This document shows, in pieces, positions 20,001 through 32,000 of a stretch of DNA of 64,000 bases. The stretch is from Corythucha ciliata (taxonomy: Eukaryota > Arthropoda > Insecta > Hemiptera > Tingidae): NCBI GenBank assembly GCA_038030265.1, contig CM075943.1, forward strand, positions 59,867,971 through 59,931,970. Direction: 5' to 3'. The notes beneath the pieces were generated by a model. The model was not told the DNA's origin, did no database searches, and saw nothing but the letters and a program-made list of their open reading frames with translations. Made by a program: the position numbers and the translations under genes. Each line of letters starts with the position of its first letter. Positions within the stretch are counted from its first letter, which is position 1.

Positions 20001-23000
20001 TTTTCAGTCGCAAGTGCGTGTTGTTCTCGGCAATGAAGTAGGTTTGTTTTATTTCCGGGACAATCGAGCGATATTAAATCGCCAGTGCGTGGGAGCCCTT
20101 ATACATAAAACCCGCGCGACTGAATAAGCCGTGCGGGATGTAGTATACACGAAAGTCCTCGTAATACTAGTGCGGACATGTTCCTTTTATATTATGGTCG
20201 CTTTGGTAAGACATAATGTGTGTAATGTTTGATTACCGTCGATTATGGTTTGGCGTTTCCCACATAGCCCGAGCAACCGTTGCATGGGCGCGTGTAAAGG
20301 CAGCCGACCCACCTCAACATTTGAGTGAACAATCCCACGCTTAGCGTAAATAGAAAATTGCGCATCTAAAAGCATGCGAAAGAAAGTGCCGTCTTTGGCC
20401 CGGGCCCGGAGCCCCGTGTCAAGAAGGGCCAAGGATTCTTCAGTTTTTTTTTGTTTTTTTGTTTCAATATGGAAGAGAGATACTCGTTTTATATCAATAG
20501 GCAACCATACGTTGATCGAACCTTGGATAAAATATTAATTTTCTTATTAGCCTAAATGTTTCAGGCTTTAATTTGCTCATGATTCGGAACCTGTAGTGCA
20601 ACGACGAAGGGATGAGGGGTCTAAAAGTTATTAGCGGGAAGGGGTCCTTAGCTAATCCACGCTCAAAATAGTGATAAACCCTGTTTCTCGGTTAAAATTG
20701 AGAAAAAAGCGCTAAATCATCGATATAATTAGAGACTTTTAGCCACACCCCCGCTAACACTAACGCAAACGATAAATCAGTAGTTGCTTGGTTACGAAAC
20801 ATCTGATTAGATGGATATAAGGAATATTTCTGTCGCAGGTATTTTTAATTAATAAATTAATTGAACTGGTGTTATCCAGACGACGATGGAAAGGCATAGC
20901 TCAACACGATTTGAGTTTCGAGAAAAAATGGCTCCCCGGCGGGATTTGAACCCGCAACCTCTGGATTACCAGTCCAGCACGCTGCCAATTGCGCCACCTG
21001 GACCTGGGTGGGGTTCGGCTTAGCTTATCCCTCGGAGTACGACTCCCATAGGCGTCTCCATTTTTTCACATTTAACCATGAGTTTGCGATTTTGCTCATT
21101 TTATCAGCGAATTAGTGATTTTTCTCAACTTTAGCTGCATAAATTCCCAGTTCGCTGCTAAAATTGAGAAAAATTGCTAATTCGCTGCTAAAATGAGGAA
21201 AAAGCACTAACTTGCACGGCTAAATGTGATAAAATCGCATAATCGTGGCCAAAATGAAGATGAAGTGCTAATTCACGGCTAAAAATGAGAAAAAGTGCTC
21301 ATACATATTCAAATTTGAATCACCCCGATCGTAATAATAATAATTAGTGGGTACCGTGTTTCGAACCCGGAAGCACGCCAAAGCCTCCTTTGGGCTCATA
21401 CGCCGTAACCTGATCCAACTGTGCACTTCACACCTATGTACTACGCGCGGGCGTTTCGGTCGGTGCGAGGTTTGTTGAACGCACACCGGGGGGGGGGGGA
21501 CACCCACACAAAGCAAACTGGGCAATAGCTAGATTCAAACCCAGGCCACGCAAGGTGACAAAGCGAGTATTGTATCATCGAGGCGCGCTACTGATCAACC
21601 CAGGCCTAAAATTGAGGAAAACCGCTAATTCGCTGCTAAAATGGGGAAAACGCGCTAGCTCACACGCCTAAGTGTGAAAAAATCGCATATTCATGGCCAA
21701 AATTTAGAAGAAGAGCTAATTGACGGCAAAAAGTGAGAATAAGGGCTCATTTAAATCTGAAATTGAGAGCTAACGCCAATTCGCGATTTTTGGAGGAAGC
21801 TTCACAGATGAAACTGAGAAGAGGCGCTAATTCGGAGCTAAAACTGAGAAAAGTGCTAGTTCATTGCTACATATGAATACAACATTGCCAATCCACTAGT
21901 AACACACGCGGATCCAGATATTCCTCAAGGAAGGGGCTAAAACAGCTTGAGATCCATTCTCTGCCTAAAAATAACTAAACTCGCTATTCGCGCGTCATTT
22001 CAGCTTTGAAAATGACCAAGCTGCGATTTTATGACCTCTAAAAATGTTCGATTGACATTTCGTGCCCTGAAAACGTCTGGTGAATAGATTGTTCCCGCTC
22101 TGAAAATGGCAAAACGACAAGTCGCACGCTACAAATAGGCCAAAATGAGTATTCTTCCCCTAGTTTGACACACTACTCTTGCCATATAAATGACAAAAGC
22201 TCATTGACTATGCGCCTTAAAAATGACCATACTAGATACAGACACACACGGATGTCCAAGCCAGGAAATCGGCAAAAACTGACTCTATGCTCCCGCGTCT
22301 CGATTCGCGCCTTGAAAAATACTAAAACAGGCAAAATGGACAAAACTGACCATTCGCGCCTAGAAAAATGCTCTAAAAATAGCCATATAATGGCAATTCC
22401 CTCCCTATAAACATTAAAACTGACCATTTGGATCCTAAAATGGCATAACTGACGATTCGCGTCCTAAAAACATTACACTCTGATTATTCATGCCCTAGAA
22501 ATGACCATACAGGCATTTTCCGCCGTAAAAATGGGAAAACTGGCTATATTCACACCCTGAAATTGATAAAAGTTGTGAAACTTAAATTCCTGCCCTGAAA
22601 ATGGCGAAATTTAACATTTTCGCGTCAAAAATTGCTAAACTGAGCCTAATTTGTGCTGTAAAAATGGGCAAACTGGCTATATTCACGCCCTGAAATTGAT
22701 AAAAATTGTTAAACTTACAATTCCTGCCCTGAAAATGGCGAAATTTAACATTTTCGCGTCAAAAATTGCTAAACTGAGCCTTCACGCCTTGAAAATGTTT
22801 AAACTGACGATTCGTGCCCTAAAAAATATAAAAACTGGCTATTTAAGCCTTGGAAATGGCCTACTCGTACAAACAATTCACAGTCCAAAATTGACTAAAA
22901 TGATCATTTGCGCCTTCAAAGTGGCTATATCTGCTTTCTAAATATTGTCAAACTGATCATTGGCGTTTGCGCACCAGCCATGGGGCCTATACCGTCCCCA

Positions 23001-26000
23001 CACGGCCCACACCCTAAAAATTGCCAACGGGTTCATTCGTTCCCGGGTAATGGCAAAACTTACCATTCGTGCTTCAAAAATACAGCCAAATTGATCCTCC
23101 GTGCTTTAAAAATGGCTGCGCTGCAGACAATTCGTGCCCTAAAAATACCCGAACTGATTGTTTGCGCCTTGCAGATGGCTATAAACTGACAATTGGTGCC
23201 ATTAAAATGATTCATCTGACTTGTTGCGTCGAAAAAAGTTGCCAAAATGGCTATTCGCACCCTTAAAAGATTAATTGACTAGTAGTGCTTTGAAACCGAT
23301 TGACTGGCCGTTCGCCCCCCCCCCCTTCCTCTGACACAGAATAGGACCGACCATCTCATTTAACCAATTGCTTGATCCACCACCCCCTCATTGCCACCAC
23401 CGCCACTGGACGTTACTGCAATACTTCATCGTGTAGCTCGAACGCGCCGTAAAATAGCTTGATTGGGCTATTCGCAAGACAGTTTATGACGTGAAATTAC
23501 AAGCTCAAGCCCCCTCAGCCCCACCCTGCATCCGCGCCTGGCTAGTGTTATTGATAAAAAGCGCTAATTCACTGCTAAAGTTAAGTAAACGCGAGTCGCG
23601 GATAAAAACGAGAAGAATAGCTAATTGTCGTCTAAAACTCAGTTCACGGCAGGGTCGTAGCCAGCCTTTGGGTGGGCAGCTTGACGCGGAAAGTCAAGTT
23701 GTAGGCTTATAATCGGGGATGAGTCCCCAGAAAGAGACCTCGGTAGCTCATCAATTATATAACGTGAGGTTCGACCCCAGAAACTGAGCTAAAGGGTCGA
23801 AAACCATCAAAACCTAACATCCCTGCTGTAAAACTGTCTTTTTGGCGTTCTATTTCGGAATTTCCGTCAAATAAATGGCATTTTTTCCCCCAGAAAGTGG
23901 TATTTTTGGAATGTGATGGTAATTGCGGTACTTTAGCCCCCTAAACTGGACACTTTCGTCGTGGAGGCAAATGGGTTTTAAGCAACACACAGCCGGAAAA
24001 ATTGGGTTTTTAGCAACAGAACAACTGCGCGACATTCGGTTTTCTGTGAGTCAGACCTGCAGAAATGGGATTTTAATACGCAAAACCCGTAAAATTTGTG
24101 TATCAGATACAATATTTATTTTAGTGAGCGAAATTCGGTAAAAGAGGGGGACCAATGTTATCCCGGGCCCGAGGCTTCGACTTTAATAAAGACGGCACTG
24201 TGCGAAAGGGATACTTTTTTTTTTGTGAATCAGCAGTGGCGTCTATCCCCCCCTGAAAGCTGGAGGCACTCCCCCCCCCCTGAAAAGAGCTTACCCCCCC
24301 CAATCAGAATTGATGATATCCATCACAGCATCCCACACACAGAGGATCTAATTAGAGTTTATACAAAGTACGGTGCGTTGAATGCGACGGGAAAAAACAT
24401 TGTTGGGGCGAATTCATAGACTCTTCTTGAACTGACACTGAATACCATTTGCATAATATGAAATTCAGCCCGGGAGCCGTTCGTTTCCACTCGTCTTTTT
24501 TATTGTGATCAAAACTGTTTTGAAAGGTTCCTTGAATCAAGGAAACTTCAAGGAATATTCATAAATATGGACCTAGGGCCTGTATTTATGAACGTTCCTT
24601 GAATCTTCCTCGAGTCAAGGAACCTTTCAAAACAGTATTGATCACAATAAAAAAGACGAGTGGAAACAAACGGCTCCGGGGCTGAATTTCATGAGTGAGG
24701 AAAGCGCCACTTTACCCGCGAGTTTCGCACTAAAGCTGTCCTGGCAGTAACGGAAATGTATTTTCGTTTCACTCTGTGACGTGATGTTAGGAAATACCCC
24801 GCTAAGATTGTTTGCTAAGAAGTGTTCCTTTCGTCAAGAGAATGCGATTGCCTTTGTACAAATAACCACTTTATTCAGAAGTCAAGCGAAATGCATGATT
24901 TTTAGGTTCCTTTAGAATGTGGTTCAACTATAATTTGCCGCTAAAATCGGGGAAAATTGCTAATTAACCGATCAAAGTGAGAAGAAGCACTGACGTGTGG
25001 ACAATACGATGATCCGCGGTTAAACTTGAGGAAACGCCAATTCGCGGCTTCTGAAGATAGCTCCGTGGCTGCAGAAAGCTAACAAAATCGCTAATCCGTG
25101 ACAAAATGGGGAAAAAGCGGTAATTCGTGGTGAAAATTGGGGAAAATCTCTCATTAGCGGCTAAAATAAGGAAAAACACAAATTCACGGCAAAAATAGAG
25201 AAAAATCGCTAATTAGCGTATAAAAAGGAGACAAACCGCTAATTCACTGATAAAATTAAGAAGAAGCGTTGAAGTGTGGAAAAAAAACATAATTCGCGGT
25301 TAAAATGCAGACAAAGCCAAATCGCGGCTCCTGAAGGCAGGGGCATAGCAAGGGCAAGTGATGCCCGGTGCGGGTCTCTTTTTGATGTCCCCCCCCCCCC
25401 TGAGGATTAAATTCGGGTTAAACTTTTGACCATAAATACCCCTAACGTTCATTCGTATTTCAAACCCAAAACGAAAAATATCTCGTTTTCTTTCAATAGC
25501 ATAATTATACCGACAGTTCCAGGTATTCCAACCTCGCTATTCCGAAACACGAACAAAAGAGGATCACCAAGCACACAGCGATGCGAGCATAAATTAGCGC
25601 GGAACTATGAGTGAAACCCCTTCCTTCTCAGTTCTCAGTGAGTTAGCCCCACCCAGTAGCGTACCGTGGTAAGGGGGCGAGGGGCGGACCGCCCCGGGCC
25701 CCCTGACAGGCGGGGCCCCCCGAACAGCTTAAATAAGGAAAAATGAGGATTTTTAGGTTCATTCACGTGAAAAGGTTGGACAGCGATTTGGCTCCTTTCT
25801 ACGAATTTCAGTCTATATCCGACCTGGAGAATATAACGTTACAAGTGATATCAGCAAAGAGTGTGGGCTGACTATTCTATTGAGCCCCCGAGAGTGCTAT
25901 TCTGGTGGCTGAAATACAGAAATTGGCGCCTTCTTGAGGAAAATTCATGAATAAAATAGAGAAAACAGACCGTCCCCGGTTTCGTTAGGTCCTTACAAGC

Positions 26001-29000
26001 GCACTAATATACTGATAGGCAATTTAGAACTGGCTGACGCGGCAAAAACTTATGAAAATGCGCTAATATTCGTGACTATAACTGCGAAAAAGCGCTGATT
26101 CGTGGTCTCACGATGCAAATTCCAGACAGAGATTGAGAAAAAAAGTCGTCGATTCACAGTGTATGAGGGCTATTCCGTGGATAAAATGTAGAAATCAATG
26201 CAAAAGTGTTGTTTTTGGGCCAAGCCCGAGGCTACAATTGAGAATACACGCTTGTAATTCAAGGTTGTACAAGTAAAAAAAAAACATCGCGGCTGATATC
26301 GACAAAAATAACGCTAATTCGGATTAAAATTGGGCCAAAATGGCAAATTCACAGCTGAAATAGCGAAAAGATTTGCTAATTCGCTGCAAAACTATCAGAA
26401 AACGCTATTTAACAGCTGATATGGAGAAAAATCACTAATTCGCGGATAAAGTTGAGGAAAAACGCTATTTCGCGGATACGAAAATGAAGAATATCACCAA
26501 TTCCCGGCTGAAATTGAGAAAACACAAATCCGTATAGCTTCTGAAAGATTCGAGGCTCAAACTGAGAACCAGCGCTAAGCCAAAGCAGAAAGTAGAAAAA
26601 AAATTGCATATGCGGGCCTAAAATCTAAAAAACAACACGGCTAAAATTGAAAAAATATATTAATTAGGGCGGCTAGCATTAAGAAAAACACTAATTTTCA
26701 ACTCAAACTGAGAAAAAGTGCTAATTCGCTACTAAAAATGAAATCTGTGGCTGAAAATGAGGAAAACGACAATTCGTGGCTAAAATTGAGAAAAAGCGCT
26801 AACCCGAAGCCAAAATTGGGGAAAATCACTAAAAGTTCGAGGCCAAAACTAAACAATAAACGCTAATCCATAGCAAAAATTAAAGGAAAAAAATGCCAAT
26901 GTGGGACTGAAATGTGAAAAAAAGAATAAATAAATAAATAAAAAAATAAATAAATAAATAAGCAACAACAAAAAACAAAAAAACGCAGCTAATATTGAAA
27001 ACATTCACTAATTAGCCCGGCATAAATAAAATAAAAACTCTAGTATTCAGCTCAAATAGGGAAAAAGTGCTATTCCCGGCTAAAAATTGAGGAAAACGCC
27101 AACTCGTGGCTAAAATTGAGAAAATTCGCGAAATCACTGGCTAAAAACGCTTCTACGCAGCTAAAAGTGAAAAAAAGCGCTAATTGGCGGCTAAAATTGA
27201 GGGGAAAAATTTCGGATAAAGTGTTCAAGAATTTCTAATTCCGCCATCTCGTGTTCTGAGGGCAACTTTGTGACTGAAATTGAGAAAAACGGCAAATTCA
27301 TGGCTATAAGAAAAAAAAAAAAAACACTAATGCACGGCTAGAACTGAGAAGAAGCGCTAATCCATAGTTAAAATTTAAAAAATACTGAAGCGGTGCTAAA
27401 ATGGAGAAGAACCCGCTAATTTGCTGCTAATATTGAGAAAATCAGTAATTATTCTGACTAAAATTAAGAGAAAGGTTAATTTTCAGCCTGAATTGAAAAA
27501 AGTGCTAATACGTTGCCAAAAATGGAAAAATTGCCAATTTGCACTTAAAATATCGGAAAACGCCAATTCGTGGTTAAAATGAACAGACGGGTTAGAAACG
27601 TTACTACGCTGCTAAAATTACGAAAAAGCGCTAATTCGCGGCTGAAATATAGGGGAATCACTAATTCACGGCTAAAATAGAGAAAATTCGCGGCTTCCTC
27701 GGTCAACTTTGTGGCTAAAATTGAGAAAAAGCGCCAATTTATGGCCATGGGTGAAAAACCGGCAAATTGCGGCTAAAACTGAGAAAAAAACGCTGATCCG
27801 TAGCGTATGGTTATGGTGAACAAGAAAATGCTAATTTTTCGTAAACATTCAGAAAAACCCGCTATTTTGCGGCTAATATTGAGTAAATGCTAATTTTCAG
27901 TTCAAACCGAGTAAAGTGCTAATTCTCTGGTTCCTTCTAGAAAAAATCGCTAATTTGTGAAAATTGTGAAAAACGCCAACTCGAGAAAAAGTTAAGAAAC
28001 ATCGCTGAATCACAGGATAAAAAAGCTACTTTGCTGCTAAAGTTGAGAAAAAGCGCGTGTTTATGTCTATAAGGTGGGGAGGGGTGGGAATACCCCACTA
28101 ATCCGCGGCTAATTTGCGGCGAAAAGCGCTAATTTGCTGGTAAAGTTGACAAAAAGCACTCATTCGCGGCTAAAATGGAGAAATTCGTGGATTAAACTTG
28201 GCATAAGCGCTGTTTGGCGGATAGGTTGGGGAAATAGCGGTGATTTGCCTAAAACAAGGAAAAAGCCTTGGCTACAATTAGGAAAAGGCCTTAGCGGTTA
28301 CCAATAGAGGTTTGTAATAGGTATGTATAATTAGAGACTTTTAGGGGCCTCTTGAAGGTTTCCGCCCCGGGCCCCGATACGTGTAGGTCCGCCAGTGGCC
28401 CCACCCATCAACGGATGTTGCGTGTTGGATCGGTGGGGAGCTTAGCTGCTTACTGCTTGGGTTTCCTAGGAAGGCGCAAGGCGTGCCGTAATGTTGCGGC
28501 CGTCGGCCGATGTCTTCGCTAATTCACGTTCTTGTTTCCTATTCCTAGGTAGTGGTGATCGCATAACATAACAGCGGGTTTGATGCCCCCAGGGTAGTGA
28601 TGCCCGGTGCGGACCGCACACGCCGCACGCCCCTTGCCTGTGCCTGAAGGCTACTTCATGGGGGTACTGATGAAAGATTCGTCTGGCGGCGCCAAAGGCC
28701 TAAGGCCGGCCTTGACTACATTAAATATGTATACATATGCCAAAGCCCTCGCACAGTAAGAGAGGAGCAAATCCCCCCCTGGATGTTAACAAAAATCATC
28801 TTTTCCCCCCCTGACTGCGTCAATTGGAGGCAAGTCGCCTCCAACCCCCTCCTGATAGACGCCATGAATCGTATATTCTAACCGACTGGGGAAATTCTAG
28901 TACTCTCAGAAGCCGCTAGAAATGCTTCGATTCTTGAAAAAGTGTTCGCACAAAATAAATATCGGGTGGTAAATCCGTTAAATTGCTCCAAGATTAAACT

Positions 29001-32000
29001 CGAAATTAACTCAGCGATTGACGACTATAAACGCAGATGTATACCCACCCCTTTTCACATTATTTACATTATTTTAACGAAACTTGTACTACTGTTCGAG
29101 AGAGCGCTTACTTTAAAAACAAACTCGAATATAGAGGGGAGTCAGCCCCTCAGAGTCTAAATCCGACATCTCACGTCTTTTTTCTATTTTTGAAACCGTT
29201 TCCTTCTCGTGTTAGTTGTTGCGCGTAAGGTGCTCAACAGTATTCGCTCTCTCCGATTTTTTACTTTTTTCAAACGTTTTTTTCGTTTATTTGTGCCGGG
29301 TGAAGTTTTCTTTTTCACGATTTTTCCCTTCCGCAGCGAGCCTATAGTGGACACGTTCCGAGAGTCGAAGAAATAATTCGAAATAATTGAATGAAACATT
29401 AAAACAAAAAGAAAGACAAAAAAAATTATTTGCCGTCCTTATAATGCTTTTTAGTTATTTATTATGTTAATCCGTGGCTGTTTACGAATACTTCAGAGTT
29501 GTTGATTAAGTGAAGCGTTGTCTAAAATGTTAAAGAAGAAATTTCCATCATTGACCAGCATTGGGGTAAGAGTCGTCCCTCTGTGCGCACCCCCCCCCCT
29601 CTCAGTACATTCACCTGATGCTTTATTTATCTGGAAAACGTGCTTGTGTAGATAGATCATTGTGGTTTTCATAATTTGTTTATCACTGCGAACTATGCAG
29701 ATAATATTATACGAACTAAACGACTTCTAATAACTGTCTGACAACTGTTTGGAATCAAATTTCTGCGTCGAGTTCTTTAAAACGACAATTCTCTTGGTGT
29801 TTACTAATAATTTTGTGCTTTGCCTGCTCCATGAATTGATTTTTTCTTATGATTTGGAGTCCACAGTCTGCCGTTTTGTCTTTTTTTCTAGGTTGTTGTA
29901 CTGTTCTCTAGTGAAATAAAACTGTAATGGATGATTCTGAAACTGGAGGTCTGCCAATAACAACTGAGGGTCGATAAAATCGAATTTAATTTTAATTTCG
30001 AACGTTCGAACGCCAGATACGTGTTCTTCGTCATTTTGGTCCCTTTTTTTTTTTAATTCTTCAACTTTGATCTCAATTTCGTCAGTCATCCAATGGTTTC
30101 ACTCTTTTCACGAGGGAACAGTTTCTCAACCATTGTAATGCTTAAATAGTGTCGCTTTATGAAGGGTTGTGACTCAGACCCGGCACTCCGTGACGGATCG
30201 TGAGGAGCGGGCCGTGGTGGAGGAGAGGGGGGCCTACCAAACTAATTATCATGACCCTCCCGTTTTATCGATTGAGTTGTCATCCCCCACAATAACCACC
30301 CCTTTGGCACTCAGTCAGGGTACCAAGTGCTGATACGTTCTGCCAGGACAGTTATTAGGAATATAGCTTGGAGAAGAACTTCGTATCTCTGAAAAACGGA
30401 TTATGAGTCACTGGTGCTGCTGCTGTGGGGAGGGGGGGGGGTTACAAGACAAGTTAATAGTTATGCTTTTTTAATACTTTCGCCGAAGTTCGAATACCAA
30501 ATTTTGAGTGGCCCAATTTCCCGCTATTGAAAACTAAACTTTTCTAGCAAGAGGATAACTATTTATATCTGCGAAACGGAGATTGTTGCCTCACTTCTAT
30601 TTATGGAAATCCAAGCGTCCTCACACTTCATACGATTTTTTCTTGATTGAAAAAAATTAAGATGAAGAATAAGAAGAAACAAAAAAGCAAGCCCAAACCC
30701 TAAAAATAAATAATTAAAACCGATAAATATTAAAAATAAAGCCCAGGTCACGCATAAACGTTTTTTCAAAACATAATACTACAATTTTTGTTTCTCTCCT
30801 TCACTGTCACTCTGTCTCATTCATTCAACAGCGACCAGACAATAAGAAAAATAATAAACGTGCCTAGACCTGCCTAACTCAATTCCCAGCTGAACCACAT
30901 CATGTAACAGTAATTTAAATCCCTGGAAAAAAAAGTGTGAGCCCCTCCCGCTGTCTTGAAAAACTCAATTTCATCCCTTCCAGCATTCACCCTCACCGCC
31001 ATCTGGGGCTAACAATAATTAATAGGCCACTTTCCTATTGAGTAAATAGGAAATGAAAAAGATTTAAAAGCTTTGCGTTGGACGTAATTGAGAGAAGGGA
31101 CAGGCGAAGTGTGAATCATTCGGAGTAAACGCATTTTATTTAGTTTAGTTCTTTTTTGTTGCTTATTCTGAGATTTTTGTTGAGTTCGTTCTCTTTCGGC
31201 ACGGTCCGGCTCGGCAATCAAAGCACTTTCACATTGTTTTCGTCTATCTAAAGAAGACTGAGAGAAAAAAAAAAAAAAAAAAAAAACGCCCTAGACGCGA
31301 AGAACGGGGTGAACGAAGAAAAATGGTTGTGAGTGGTGGGAGGGGGGGGTCTTATTGATTGCCTTGCTGCTTTTACATTCCACCGAACAACTCTTTGGTC
31401 TTTCGTTCCCCACACGTCACAGCGAACCCCTCGACATAGATTTTTCATTGTTTGAATGGTCTTTGTAATAACCACTGGAAATAAAATTGCAATGAAACTA
31501 TGGCAGTCCTGATGGACTTTGAATGTTGCTGTTTTCAAGAAACCGACGAAATTATGGTGTCACGTATTAATGCAGTGAAATTAGAAGTGAAATTCATGTA
31601 GATAAACTAAAATAAATTTAATATTATATAATAAACGATAATACAGTAGAATGATAGTAAGATACAAATAAAAAATACGTATATAAGGTTAACTGTGGGC
31701 TCCCCCGACCAGCGATGAGAAAGTTGCATATCAGAAACGGTCAGACGCATTTTCTTACAGTGAACTATGGTGGAATTATCCGATCGGCATCCTTTTTTAC
31801 CACTGAAATGTGTGAAATGTAATTTAAATATTAAATATTCTTAGCTAGTGGGGTATTAACCCACCCATATTAATCATTCTCAAGCCTGTATTCTTCAGCT
31901 TCTGCAGAGCATTTGACGCGGTGTGGCTTAAATGGGGGGGGGGGGGTCGTTCGGGCAATCCGAAGATAAGGGTTGAAGATGCAAGAAATTAAACGGTCGC

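Larger units (their letters stand above)
20211..25694 (+). repeat. Segmental duplication, copy 2
   Basis: Direct duplicate of 1-12065 without the two LINEs. It holds the pre-insertion sequence ATTCGCACCCTTAAAAGA near 23253-23270. A 149-bp segment (23287-23435, with a C11 run) is missing from copy 1. Copy 2 continues without a gap into the complete hAT element at 25654. Confidence 0.95.

Noticed and set aside
19791..20036. 81-residue forward ORF starting [11 protein letters not shown]
   Set aside because: No family resemblance, and it runs into GTCGC-type inverted words of a probable repeat.
26030..28300. Regular ~30-bp repeats resembling a CRISPR array
   Set aside because: The units are directly adjacent and degenerate with no unique spacers, and the DNA is clearly eukaryotic.
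28942..29160. 72-residue ORF with [20 protein letters not shown]
   Set aside because: It looks protein-like at first, but no domain was recognised and there are no splice sites in register; kept only as intron DNA.
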